This document shows, piece by piece, positions 41,485 to 50,764 of a stretch of DNA of 62,037 nt. The position numbers were made by a program, and so were the translations under genes. The stretch comes from a virus, in the IMG/VR virus record IMGVR_UViG_3300044946_000086, positions 1-62,037 of that record. The stretch is one strand, 5' to 3'. Every line of letters begins with the position of its first letter. Within the stretch, counting starts at the first letter, position 1. The notes under the pieces are model-generated. The model was not told the DNA's origin, made no database searches, and saw only the letters and a list, made by a program, of their open reading frames with translations.

Positions 41485-41889
41485 TTAGGCTGGTACTTGA
41501 GCGCGAAGCGGCTGCCAGACAGATGAAGCATTGAAGTAAACTTCAAATGTCGCGGCAGCACTTATTCCGTCTGTGTTGTACGAGAAAAGTAGAGGGCCAC
41601 CTATCGTGCCAGAAGTAATGTTTATTGTTATTCCAGCTGTTGCCGGAAGTTCAGCGCGGATCACGCATCGATCACCTGCGGTGCGATTGATGGTATCTAC
41701 AAAAACGATGCGCGTACTAGCAGTACCACCAAACGTGATGTCTTCAGTATGAAGTCCTGAACCCGGAGAGACCTCAGAGTTTCCGCCGTTATTGGTCTGT
41801 GAATTAAAGGAGGTTTCCATAATCGGCGGTGGAAATGGTGATGGCCCCGGAGGCGGATTGTAAACGGCGGGGCCGGATCGGGTTTTCAT
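41485..41889 (-). CDS. Hypothetical fibre-associated protein
   Basis: This encodes 134 aa with a Pro-rich N terminus (SGPAVYNPPPGPSPFPPPI) and then beta strands (ITINITSGTIGGPLLFSY). It has no signal peptide, unlike the fibre genes on both sides. The layout resembles the small virion protein at 45609. It may be a fibre cap or collar component. Confidence 0.65.
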   Translation of the reverse strand: MKTRSGPAVYNPPPGPSPFPPPIMETSFNSQTNNGGNSEVSPGSGLHTEDITFGGTASTRIVFVDTINRTAGDRCVIRAELPATAGITINITSGTIGGPLLFSYNTDGISAAATFEVYFNASSVWQPLRAQVPA

Positions 41890-41891
41890 GT

Positions 41892-43445
41892 TTAGTTCCC
41901 ATTAGATGTTCCGTTTCCGAACTTGAAGCAATTCAAAATAGCGGCAGCTACGGGTGCGGCGGCGTACTGCAACGCCCCGATGTCCCATGCGGCGGAAGGT
42001 GGGCGAGTCACGCCAGCGAAGTCCATCGTGAAGAAGGACGATAGATTAACCCCTGCGGAGATCGCGGCACTGGTCGGCTGCGGGACATAACTACCGTTGA
42101 GATTCGGGTTTCCGTTGGTTCCATGTGTATCGAACCCGTCGGACTGCCACTGCGCAAACGTCTGCGGGTTTGAACCGCCGCTGGACGACCACGAATACGC
42201 CTGCCCGGAGTTCAGGTTATAGCCCAGATTGTAATCCGCCGTGGCCGTGTAAAGGTTAACGTGAAAAAACGCGATGGCCGTCCCATCCCCAGAGAATAGA
42301 TTATTCTTTAGTAACACCGTCCCAGAGGTTCCGCTAAGAGCATCTATATCTACGCCAATTCCTGAAGAATTATAACCAATTGAGGTGTTATTGTAGTAAT
42401 TCAAAGTCGTGCCTGTACCATACTTGTTGTCAAAATATATGTTACCGTTGTTAGGATTTCCGGTTGAATCCGCTAAAAATATGTTGTTATAGATCGTGAA
42501 AGTTCCGAGAAGATCGCCTGAAAGGAAGATATGAGCAGTAGCATTGGTTCCAGCACCGGGGCCTATCTGGTTATCATAGATCGTCGCCCCGGTGATGCCC
42601 CCGCCAGATTCAGCGTATCCATAAAATCCGTTGTGATGGTAAAGGTTCGATACCGAATCATCCCAATTAGAGAAATTATAAAATAGGTTATGGTGGATTG
42701 TTGCCCCGGTGAGGTTCTGTCCAGAGGTTCCTGCGTCCCCGAACGAAGATCCCCAGTTGCAATTATAGGCCGTGCAATAAGACACTTCCCAAGTCGTGCA
42801 CGCGCTCCCTCGGTAGGCGGCGGCGACACCAGTATTCATGTCATGGAACACGCAATTTGTGACCTTTAGGTTGGTCAGGTTTCCTGAACTGTTTAGCACA
42901 TAAATACCGCTGCTGCTGGAAGCACCTGCGCTTTCATCAGTCGAAGAATTTCTGACGTATAGGTTTCGGATTACCAACCCTTGGATCGTCAGGTTGTTGC
43001 AGTCGGTTGCAGCAATTGCATTCGTAACTGCGGTATTGGCCAACCCCGTCCCATTAGCCGTGTTTTGGATGTACCCGTTGGTCGTTCCAGCCGCGCCCGG
43101 GCCTCCGATAGTACCGGTCGCACCACCATCAATCGTGATGTAGTTATTATTTGCGAGAGTGAAAGCGGAGTTCCAAACCGTCGTGCTCATGGACGCACCT
43201 GATGCGAAGAGGTAGGTAATCGGGTTGCCGGATGCTCCGCTACCATTGACCGTGATGCCACTGGTGATCGCCCCATTCAGGCTCACTGTATCACCGGCAG
43301 CTGGCATATGTCCATTGAGGGTTGTGATGCTCGCGGCATTGCCTATGGAGCTGCCATTGCCAGACCCAGCACCGGATTGGGTGACGTAGTACGTGGCAGC
43401 GGTTAGGCGCACCGTCAAAATAAGGCTTAAAATAAAATACCTCAT
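41892..43445 (-). CDS. Right-handed beta-helix fibre protein with signal peptide
   Basis: This encodes 517 aa. Signal peptide MRYFILSLILTVRLTAA is followed by a long Asn/Gly/Thr-rich parallel beta-helix (repeated short strands such as NNYITIDGGA, GLVIRNLYVRN, KVTNCVFHDM). This fold is typical of surface-polysaccharide lyases and tailspikes. ATGA-overlaps the LamG-like gene upstream. Confidence 0.75.
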   Translation of the reverse strand: MRYFILSLILTVRLTAATYYVTQSGAGSGNGSSIGNAASITTLNGHMPAAGDTVSLNGAITSGITVNGSGASGNPITYLFASGASMSTTVWNSAFTLANNNYITIDGGATGTIGGPGAAGTTNGYIQNTANGTGLANTAVTNAIAATDCNNLTIQGLVIRNLYVRNSSTDESAGASSSSGIYVLNSSGNLTNLKVTNCVFHDMNTGVAAAYRGSACTTWEVSYCTAYNCNWGSSFGDAGTSGQNLTGATIHHNLFYNFSNWDDSVSNLYHHNGFYGYAESGGGITGATIYDNQIGPGAGTNATAHIFLSGDLLGTFTIYNNIFLADSTGNPNNGNIYFDNKYGTGTTLNYYNNTSIGYNSSGIGVDIDALSGTSGTVLLKNNLFSGDGTAIAFFHVNLYTATADYNLGYNLNSGQAYSWSSSGGSNPQTFAQWQSDGFDTHGTNGNPNLNGSYVPQPTSAAISAGVNLSSFFTMDFAGVTRPPSAAWDIGALQYAAAPVAAAILNCFKFGNGTSNGN

Positions 43446-44230
43446 TGGAAATTTGTATAAGCGTATCCTGCTCCGCCGTTGTAGAGAGTCGCGATACTGG
43501 TAGTGCCGGTTAATGGCAATGCCCGACCAACCCAGTACCCTACTTGGCCAATTGAGCCATTGTAGGATGCAGTCCCAGTAGCATCCTGAAACACTTCAAA
43601 GTTACCGATTCCGGAGAATAATGTCGTGCTCCATGCCGTAGTCGCGAAAGCGCCGCCATCAAAACTGATCTTTATATTGGATCCGTCCCACTCGGCCACA
43701 ATCAAATGAAAAGTGGTCGTATCTGTAAATGCTGTGGAAGCTGTAACGGATGTACTGGTTGTTCCATTTGCACTTACCTGCAACACTGCCTTAGAAGACG
43801 GGGCATCCCAATAAATAAGCCATTCGATAGAAGTAGGATTGCCTCCCTTTTCTGCAAAAGTAGGATAGGCAGCTTGTGTCAAGCTGGCAGCTTTAGTCCA
43901 AAAAGCTACTGTGAAACTATTGGAACCGGGGCTGAATGAGCCTACGCTAGCCAATGTAAAATTATTACCCGGAGCTCCGTTGCTCGTTCTACAATTTGTT
44001 ACTATGCCAGCGGACGAACCAATCGTTCCATTCAGTGTCATATTGTGCGCAGCGAATATGTCGGTTGCGCCAGACCCCGCCGAATCGTCCATGTTGTAAA
44101 AAGCCACCAAGTTCGTCTTGAAATTGTTGGATGCAGCCGTTGTATACGCCGTCAGCAAGCATTGCTGCGCCGCTCCACCAAAGGCCAGAGAAGCGAAAAA
44201 TAGACCTGCGAAAAATATCAGTTTTTTCAT
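43442..44230 (-). CDS. LamG/concanavalin-like lectin protein with signal peptide
   Basis: This encodes 262 aa. Signal peptide MKKLIFFAGLFFASLAFGG is followed by a lectin-type jelly roll: LVAFYNMDDSAGSGATDIF, FTVAFWTKA, FHLIVAEWDGSNIKISFDG and GYWVGRALP are the canonical LamG/LamGL strands. It is a likely glycan-binding tail or surface protein. Confidence 0.8.
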   Translation of the reverse strand: MKKLIFFAGLFFASLAFGGAAQQCLLTAYTTAASNNFKTNLVAFYNMDDSAGSGATDIFAAHNMTLNGTIGSSAGIVTNCRTSNGAPGNNFTLASVGSFSPGSNSFTVAFWTKAASLTQAAYPTFAEKGGNPTSIEWLIYWDAPSSKAVLQVSANGTTSTSVTASTAFTDTTTFHLIVAEWDGSNIKISFDGGAFATTAWSTTLFSGIGNFEVFQDATGTASYNGSIGQVGYWVGRALPLTGTTSIATLYNGGAGYAYTNFQ

Positions 44231-44234
44231 GAGA

Positions 44235-45608
44235 TCAATTCATTGAGATGAACCAGCGCGTGCTCGCGACCTTGACCGCCGTGGCGGTGTGGCCGGCCAG
44301 TAGTGTTACCGATCCCGTCGTGCCCGCAGGAGACAGCACCAGCGTGTCTGACGTGATGGCAATCGTCACCGTGCCCGCGCTCGTATCGTTGTAGAACGAG
44401 AGTGAAGTGCCAATAGGTGCCGCGACGTTCGCGTTGCTGTCGATCGTCCACGTCCTCGCCGTCGTGTCTGCACTGGGATGGTAGATGATGTCGCCTTGGT
44501 CGGTAAGCAACGTCGTATAGGCCGCCGACTGCGAGTTGACGTGGATGTGGGGATATTGGTAAGTGGGATTGGCCGAACCGTTTCCAGTAAGCACGGTGTC
44601 CGCTGCACCAGCAGCTGTCACTTGGGGAACGGCTCCCGCGCCGCCACCCACCACTACGCCGTACTGAGTCAGGACACCCGATGAAGCGAGCGTCCCTGAT
44701 GCGGTGTAGGCGAGGACGCCACCAGATGTGCCGGAGGTAAGACCAGTTCCGCCGGCCGCTACAGTCAAAGGTGAGGCAAAGATGTCGTCCGAGTAAAACC
44801 AGATGCCGTTAACATACTCGAAATATAGCTTGTGGTCGCCGGATGGAGCCGGGGTGATAAGCGTGATCGTTGCGCCGCTGCCGCCGAATCGCTGCACGTT
44901 GCCCGAAGTCGTGAAAGTGGAAGTGCCGTTGCAAGCCAATGCGTATAACGTGAAATTGTTCCCCGAGGCCGGCGAACCTGGCAACGTGATCGAAGTCGTC
45001 GTGCCATTGGTGAACGGCGTAAAGTAGAGCTTACTGCCCACCGAGGGTGCGTTGGTTGCGCCTGTGGTGCCTGCGGAGGCTGAGATGGTGATGGAGGTTG
45101 CGGTGGCACCTCCAAGAGCCGGAGTTACAAGCGTAGGGGACGTGGCGAAGACGAGTGCTCCCGTGCCCGTGGCACCAGTAGAAGTAACCCCCTCGATGGT
45201 TTGATGGCCTGTGAAGGTGTTCGCAGCGTCAGTTCGTGCGAGGGTGGCATTCGTTGATGGGAAGGTCATCGTCGTGCTGTCAGTGCCGGCCAGCGTAATC
45301 GAATTGTTGAATGTGAGTGTCTTTGCTGCGGCACCTGTCAGCGTATAGGTCCCGGTAGTGAACGTGTTGCCGTTTACGGTAGTGGGAGTGATCGCACCGA
45401 GCGTCAGCGTAATAGCTGGCGTGGTTGTAGCTGTCGCAACGCTTCCTGAAACGCCGTTGTTTGTAACCACTGAAACGCTTGTGACCGTGCCTGAGCCACC
45501 ACCACCACCAGGATTATAGGTATTCCCGCCGCCGTTTGATGGATATTGCGCCTGAGCAATCGAAACTCCTGCGATAAGAACTGAGATTAGATAGCGGAGG
45601 AGTTTCAT
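44235..45608 (-). CDS. Repeat-rich tail-fibre protein with signal peptide
   Basis: This encodes 457 aa. Signal peptide MKLLRYLISVLIAGVSIAQA is followed by a Gly-rich linker (about 25-40). Then come Thr/Gly/Ala beta repeats typical of phage tail fibres (TLARTDAANTFTGHQTI, GTGALVFATSPTLVTPALG). The C terminus (about 360-457) looks like a fibre head domain. It starts directly after the stop of 45609. Confidence 0.8.
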   Translation of the reverse strand: MKLLRYLISVLIAGVSIAQAQYPSNGGGNTYNPGGGGGSGTVTSVSVVTNNGVSGSVATATTTPAITLTLGAITPTTVNGNTFTTGTYTLTGAAAKTLTFNNSITLAGTDSTTMTFPSTNATLARTDAANTFTGHQTIEGVTSTGATGTGALVFATSPTLVTPALGGATATSITISASAGTTGATNAPSVGSKLYFTPFTNGTTTSITLPGSPASGNNFTLYALACNGTSTFTTSGNVQRFGGSGATITLITPAPSGDHKLYFEYVNGIWFYSDDIFASPLTVAAGGTGLTSGTSGGVLAYTASGTLASSGVLTQYGVVVGGGAGAVPQVTAAGAADTVLTGNGSANPTYQYPHIHVNSQSAAYTTLLTDQGDIIYHPSADTTARTWTIDSNANVAAPIGTSLSFYNDTSAGTVTIAITSDTLVLSPAGTTGSVTLLAGHTATAVKVASTRWFISMN

Positions 45609-45917
45609 TTACTTGTATTTCCTCCAGATGAATTGCACGTTGGTGCCGGTCGCTGATTTATCATTTCTCCGAACCTGAATCTCCATTGCATTTGCCACAA
45701 CATTGATGACGATACCTGAGTTTGCGCCAATCGTAACAAATTGGCCGGGCGCGTCGGTGCTCGCACAAGCAATGTCAAGTGCCACTCCGGGATTGATGAT
45801 CGTGACTTCATCTGCCGGGATATTAGGCAGTGAGACGAAGGCAGAACCGGGTGAGCCGGTGTTGACCGAATTATTGGCTCCCCATGAGGAGGTTGGGTTG
45901 AAAAAGTTTTGAGGCAT
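45609..45917 (-). CDS. Small virion protein
   Basis: This encodes 102 aa, beta-rich (FVSLPNIPADEVTIIN, GANSGIVINVVANAMEIQVRRND). It lies between the tail connectors and the fibres, where short-tailed phages keep small tail or decoration proteins. Exact role unknown. Confidence 0.68.
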   Translation of the reverse strand: MPQNFFNPTSSWGANNSVNTGSPGSAFVSLPNIPADEVTIINPGVALDIACASTDAPGQFVTIGANSGIVINVVANAMEIQVRRNDKSATGTNVQFIWRKYK

Positions 45918-45929
45918 TTTGATGATAAG

Positions 45930-46817
45930 TTAGAAACCGAGAGGTGTTCCGATTTGGTTGGCTGGTGTGGATGGACTTCCGAGTTGATTTTTTGCGAACT
46001 GCCGACCGTCTTCGGCCTGCTTTAAGACCTGCGCCTTGTCCCCGCTTTTATCCCATGTTGGCGTGGACATCAATGCTTCAATTGCAATTGGTATCAGGCT
46101 TTTGTTCACAAACTGATCTGGAACAGGGATGGTTGTGGCATTGTCGTAATCGGCCTGCGTGAGCAGTTTTGGCCAGTAAGACATGCGTGCGTTTATCGCA
46201 TAATTTTGATCGGGTGCCGGTGACACACGGAGCACAAGAAGCGGCTCGTTTCCTTGGGAATTTCCGAGTGGCTGAACCCACCATGTCAGAGGCCGACCGA
46301 CCGTTTGCTGGAATGGCCATGAGAGTAGCTGACTTGGAGCCTTGGCCAGTTCGATATTGATTAATCCTGTGGCGCCTTGGGCGAAGCGAGGATTGCCCAC
46401 AATCCGGTCAAAAGGATAGCGGGTTGAATAGACCGCATCACCATAGATCGTGGAAACAACGGTGCCCGTCGGCCCAAGGTAGGGATTAAGCAAGGTGTCT
46501 GGACTTGCCCCAATAATCTGGTTCCAGCTCGAGTCTCCGGGAAGAACAATAGACCGACCAATTTCAGCCGCAGTAAAAAGGCTCGAGGCAAGTTGATTTG
46601 ATCCTTGTACGGGTGAAAGCGTTACCGTCGTCGGTGCAGGCAGAAGAAAACCTTCCGTCAACTCCTTGAAATATGCCGGTAGAGAGTTGTAAATCTCCTG
46701 AAGCGCAGTGTTCGCCGCCTCCAGCACATCGAACTGCTCGCTCAGCGTGAGCTTGGTAAAGTCATTGCCGCGAGCCCGGCGCCCAATACTGTAAACTAGT
46801 TGTGTGACCGTAATCAT
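45930..46817 (-). CDS. Tail connector / tubular-like protein
   Basis: This encodes 295 aa. The N-terminal helical block (MITVTQLVYSIGRRARG, LEAANTALQEIYNSLPAYF) and a later loop with beta strands match the head-to-tail connecting proteins of short-tailed phages (gp4/gatekeeper type). It shares its overall pattern with 46814 and probably stacks with it below the portal. Confidence 0.68.
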   Translation of the reverse strand: MITVTQLVYSIGRRARGNDFTKLTLSEQFDVLEAANTALQEIYNSLPAYFKELTEGFLLPAPTTVTLSPVQGSNQLASSLFTAAEIGRSIVLPGDSSWNQIIGASPDTLLNPYLGPTGTVVSTIYGDAVYSTRYPFDRIVGNPRFAQGATGLINIELAKAPSQLLSWPFQQTVGRPLTWWVQPLGNSQGNEPLLVLRVSPAPDQNYAINARMSYWPKLLTQADYDNATTIPVPDQFVNKSLIPIAIEALMSTPTWDKSGDKAQVLKQAEDGRQFAKNQLGSPSTPANQIGTPLGF

Positions 46818-47542
46818 TGATTATCGACAACCTCCCTTCCTGGGTTGCGCGGCTGGACATTCGGGAAGCCGCCTGTCGCGCCAAGACGCTGCATGGCAAC
46901 CTCAGCGTCGGCAGTAAGTTGCTCGAGCAAGTCTGGCCGGCTGAATTGACTGCTGCGGGTCACCAGCATGCGGGCGATAGGCAGAAAGATGCTCTCCGTG
47001 TATTCGTGGGCAACTGGCAGTAGCGCGGTCGATCCTATATTTGCCACGGTGTACGATGGGGCACCAGCAATCGCGTCAAACGTGATGTTCCCGTTGGAAT
47101 TTGGAACTGGGGCGAGATAGATCGAAATCTGATCGATGTCCGACTGTGGAGAGCCGCTGACCTGATTTTGAACCCAGTATGCCGATGGGATTCCCGTGGC
47201 CTGTCCATAGGTCGAAGACCCAAGGAAAATCCTGTCGTACTGGTCAAGCTCACCACGGCTGGCAATGGCCCGCAGTGGTTTCACGTCATTCAGCCGCATG
47301 TTTCCGAGCACAGCCTGAGTGCCGAGAGCCAGAGGGTAGATGGACGTGCCGGCCTGGATATTTTGCGTAATCCTCGTCCGCGTGAAGTAATCCTCGCCGG
47401 CTGCCTGAAGCTGCTGCAACGCTGCGTTAATCGCTACAATCACGTCCTGCTGAGCCAAGGCGGGTGCCAGCGTCGGATCGGAACCCTCGATACCGAGCTT
47501 GCTCAAAAGGTCATTGGCGACTTGGATGATTTGAAGTGACAT
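46814..47542 (-). CDS. Head-tail connector protein
   Basis: This encodes 242 aa. The pattern IIQVANDLLSKLGIEG ... VAINAALQQLQAAGEDYF, then TYPLALGTQAVLGNMRLNDVKPLRAI, is that of phage adaptor or tail-tube proteins of short-tailed phages. It overlaps the second connector by ATGA. The role is to bridge portal and tail. Confidence 0.68.
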   Translation of the reverse strand: MSLQIIQVANDLLSKLGIEGSDPTLAPALAQQDVIVAINAALQQLQAAGEDYFTRTRITQNIQAGTSIYPLALGTQAVLGNMRLNDVKPLRAIASRGELDQYDRIFLGSSTYGQATGIPSAYWVQNQVSGSPQSDIDQISIYLAPVPNSNGNITFDAIAGAPSYTVANIGSTALLPVAHEYTESIFLPIARMLVTRSSQFSRPDLLEQLTADAEVAMQRLGATGGFPNVQPRNPGREVVDNQ

Positions 47543-47545
47543 CGA

Positions 47546-47911
47546 TCATGCAGGTACGAGGGCAGATTTTGGGCCGGGTTTCTTTTTCAGACGGTGCGGG
47601 GCAAGGCGCTCGAGAGTATCCTCGGCGCGGGCGACAAGAATTTCGTCAGTAGTGTCTTCAGCGATCGGCAGTTCATCTGCGGTCAACGGTGGCGTGATCT
47701 GCGCCGGAGGGTTCTCCTCCACGAACTTCACCAAAGGGAAAAGCGAGTGATAGCGTGTAAAACAGAGGGTGAATGCGTCGTTGAAATTGGTTTCATCGAA
47801 CACCTTGTTTTGAAAGAGGTAGCATTGGTGTGCTTCGCTCCATTGAAACTCGCCTCTCGAGTAACCGTTTACGCGGGGATGCCCGGTGAAGTATATGATG
47901 ATTTTCGACAT
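47546..47911 (-). CDS. Hypothetical virion-region protein
   Basis: This encodes 121 aa. The first half is aromatic and compact (IIIYFTGHPRVNGYSRGEF); the second is acidic, then basic (RLKKKPGPKSALVPA). It sits between connector and capsid genes. A small head-completion protein is possible. Confidence 0.6.
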   Translation of the reverse strand: MSKIIIYFTGHPRVNGYSRGEFQWSEAHQCYLFQNKVFDETNFNDAFTLCFTRYHSLFPLVKFVEENPPAQITPPLTADELPIAEDTTDEILVARAEDTLERLAPHRLKKKPGPKSALVPA

Positions 47912-47966
47912 AAAGTGAAGCTGGCCGGAGGTTTAGTCCGGCCAGCTTGTGAGTCAACGACTCGTA

Positions 47967-49451
47967 TTAAACGACCGTCGGTAGCGCGAGTTCCGGGTAA
48001 AGAATCGCGTGTTCCATCTGGACGTAGCCCGGATAGACACCGCGATTGTTCTTGCGGAGCACCTGACCGAAGACGGTCGTGATGTAGGTGTTGGTCTGGT
48101 GTTCGCCGTCAACCAGCCATTGCGTGCGGTTGTTGCGATACATGCCGTAGCCACGGAGCATTGAGCCAGCAGCCAGCATGACCGTGCGGCCAATCGGGAC
48201 GCCATTGGCATTGCACTGGACGATGGTGGCGCCTTGGGGGTGGGTCTGCGTGTGCAGGTTGGCCCAAACACCCGTGCTCCACGTCACATTGCCCACGGTC
48301 AGGAGAGCGACCGGGCCGTTCTGGACGGGCGCGAGACGCTTGGTGATCGTGATCTGATTCCCGTTGTTTCCGGTCGTGTAGGCATACATGCAGGACTTGC
48401 CCGGATCGGTCGGGGCATTGCTCGGATTGACGATCAGGAAATACTTCTCGTCGGTCGGTGGGCTGAACGTATCGTTCGCCAAGAAGGGGAACGCATAGTT
48501 CGAGAAGAACCGGAAGTATTGCTTGAGGGTGTCTGGAGCGCCGACCGCCAGACCGCCGCCAGTGATAGCGATGGCCGAGGTTCCAGCCGTGATGGCCGTG
48601 CCAAGGAAGCCTTTGGCGTTGAACGCGCTGCCGACTGGGCCGTTGCCGTCGTGATCGATCGGATTGTACTCACGGATGGAGTGACCGTCGATTTCGGCAT
48701 AACCGCCCGTATAGAGAGGATTCTGCTCGTAGTTCTCACGGGGCATCGCCTGTTGCAGCATGAGCTGGTAGCCTGGGTCTTGCTTGAGGCTGAAGAGGCC
48801 AGGCGTGACGCCGACCACGCAGTACTTGAGCACGTCAGTCCCGCGAACAACCGCCGTTTTGCACGGCTGGCCACCGAGGGGCTTGAGGGCTTGTCCCATC
48901 GTCAGAATGCTGTTCAGCGATAGGCTGTCAGCCGACTTAAGCAGGCCAATGCTGGTTTTGCCGTTGGCAAACACCGTGTTCTGAGAACCGCCACGGAGGC
49001 GGTAGGTCATCATGGCGCGAGCCGTTTTTTCACGGCCCATCCACTTGCCGAGTTCCTCGACTTGGCCGGAACGCAGTTCGCCCATCATACCCATGTACTC
49101 GTCAGAGCGACGGGTGATCGACGTGGCGTTGCGCAGGTAGTCGGCGTCCAGTTCAAAGGAGCTGATGTTATCGACTTCGAAGTCGGTGGGCTGGGTGAAT
49201 TGATTATCGCCCAACTTGCCGGGGCCGTAGTAGCCCGAACGGACGGTGACGCGGAACTTGAGGCCGGCGCCCTTGCTCGTGTCGTTAGTGACCCAAATCG
49301 GATCAGTCCGATTCGCGCCTTCAAAAGTTGAGAAGAAGTCTTCGGTTTGTTCGAAGACGTCGATATTCTTCTGCCAAAGGATGCGCAGAGAATTTGCATC
49401 GAGTGCCGCAAGAGCGTCACCCGTGTTATTAGTGCCGAGATTCCATGACAT
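47967..49451 (-). CDS. Major capsid protein (N4-gp56/DUF4043-like)
   Basis: This encodes 494 aa. The N-terminal DANSLRILWQKNIDVFEQTEDFF, then FRVTVRSGYYGPG, an EYMGMMGELRSGQ helix, the MLAAGSMLRGYGM block and the end VFGQVLRKNNRGVYPGYVQME match the DUF4043/N4-type capsid family. Length fits. The start ATG lacks a Shine-Dalgarno. The upstream scaffold and position between scaffold and connectors support it. Confidence 0.83.
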   Translation of the reverse strand: MSWNLGTNNTGDALAALDANSLRILWQKNIDVFEQTEDFFSTFEGANRTDPIWVTNDTSKGAGLKFRVTVRSGYYGPGKLGDNQFTQPTDFEVDNISSFELDADYLRNATSITRRSDEYMGMMGELRSGQVEELGKWMGREKTARAMMTYRLRGGSQNTVFANGKTSIGLLKSADSLSLNSILTMGQALKPLGGQPCKTAVVRGTDVLKYCVVGVTPGLFSLKQDPGYQLMLQQAMPRENYEQNPLYTGGYAEIDGHSIREYNPIDHDGNGPVGSAFNAKGFLGTAITAGTSAIAITGGGLAVGAPDTLKQYFRFFSNYAFPFLANDTFSPPTDEKYFLIVNPSNAPTDPGKSCMYAYTTGNNGNQITITKRLAPVQNGPVALLTVGNVTWSTGVWANLHTQTHPQGATIVQCNANGVPIGRTVMLAAGSMLRGYGMYRNNRTQWLVDGEHQTNTYITTVFGQVLRKNNRGVYPGYVQMEHAILYPELALPTVV

Positions 49452-49517
49452 GGTAGTAAAATTTAAATGCCTGCTGGATGCCTTCCAGAGAGGGGATTCA
49501 TCGCACTAAAACCGGGC

Positions 49518-50654
49518 TTAGAACTCCTTAACCCCGAAACCTGCCATCAGTTTTCGTAGGTCTGCGGGAGTGCTTGCGGCGGTGATTTTCTTTGCGATTT
49601 CTCCGTTTGGACTTGTCGCGGGCGGTACAGTCGAACCTGTGGGCAGGATGTTCTTCTTGGGAGCGGCTGCGGCGGGCGCGGGTTTAGTCGGCGCGGGCTT
49701 GGCAATCTTACTCTTGGGTGCAATACCCATCTCCTTCGCAACCATCTGCGCAATTCGCAGAGGTTTTTCCGGGTCAAAGTAGAGCGGGTCTTTGTTGGCT
49801 TGGAGTTCCCCCTCAATTTCCAACATTCTTTTCCCAAACTCGCTGTCTGGCTTTGCGGCGTCTTGGTAGAGATCGGCTGCCTTGCGCTCGGATGCCGAGA
49901 AGTTGCGTTCGTAATCAGCGGCGGCTTGCACCTGCTGCTGTTCAGATTGCTTCTCGATTACATTGCGTTGGCGGTCGAGACGGCGAAGGTTGCGGTCAAT
50001 TTCATCAACTGATTCGAAGTTGAGGTCTTTGACGGCTTTGGTTCGTTCTGCCTCGAGACGTTCGATAGTGGAATCAACCGCTTCGATAGTCTGAGGAAGG
50101 TCGGAACCCGGCTTGGGCGGCTCTGGTTCGGCGGGCGCTGCGGTCGGGGTTTTAATTCCGAGTTCGGCGCGGGCGTTCATCAGGGCTTCTTCCATTGTCA
50201 AGCTGGGGTCGCCCCGCATAATTGAAATGGCTAATTTGCCTGCCTTGTCGTCTTGCTTGAGTCTGAGACGAAACCGATTCTTTTCCGTGGCCTCGGGTTC
50301 ACCCTCGGGGGCCGTATCTGGTTCGGCTGGAGTCTCAGGTTCGGCTGGTGTCTCTTCGGGCTCGGCAGGGGTTTCACCGCCTTCGGGCTCGGCTGGGATT
50401 TCGGCTGGTGTCGCCTCGGCTGCGGGTGGTTTCACCTCCGCAGGCGGCGGCGTTGCCGGTACGGGATCAGGTGCCTTTGGAGCACGGAGATCATCCATCA
50501 TCTTTCTGACATCTGCCGGAGTGGACGCGCTTTTGACTTTGTTCGTAAACTCCTGCGTTGCTGGTAAAGAACTAGGCGGCGGTGAGGCTGCCGGAGTGAC
50601 TGTAGGTTCTGCGGTTGCAGATTGCGGGGGAGACCCGGCAAGTGCTGTTGACAT
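49518..50654 (-). CDS. Scaffold-like protein with duplicated end motif
   Basis: This encodes 378 aa from ATG 50654. Extended Pro/Glu/Ala repeats (AEPETPAEPD) are followed by a charged helix (RLEAERTKAVKDLN) and a Pro/Ala-rich tail. A short motif, ASTPADxRKxM, occurs near residue 45 and again at residue 365, just before the C terminus. The position directly upstream of the capsid gene and the flexible acidic composition fit a scaffold protein; the duplicated motif may bind capsid subunits. Confidence 0.75.
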   Translation of the reverse strand: MSTALAGSPPQSATAEPTVTPAASPPPSSLPATQEFTNKVKSASTPADVRKMMDDLRAPKAPDPVPATPPPAEVKPPAAEATPAEIPAEPEGGETPAEPEETPAEPETPAEPDTAPEGEPEATEKNRFRLRLKQDDKAGKLAISIMRGDPSLTMEEALMNARAELGIKTPTAAPAEPEPPKPGSDLPQTIEAVDSTIERLEAERTKAVKDLNFESVDEIDRNLRRLDRQRNVIEKQSEQQQVQAAADYERNFSASERKAADLYQDAAKPDSEFGKRMLEIEGELQANKDPLYFDPEKPLRIAQMVAKEMGIAPKSKIAKPAPTKPAPAAAAPKKNILPTGSTVPPATSPNGEIAKKITAASTPADLRKLMAGFGVKEF

Positions 50655-50764
50655 AAATGACTTGTGCTTACCGCCGAGAATTATTGTCAAAACATTTTCT
50701 GTGGATTGGCCTACTATCCGTGTTATCTCTTGAAAAAAATGCCAGACGGTAAGTAGATGATTCG

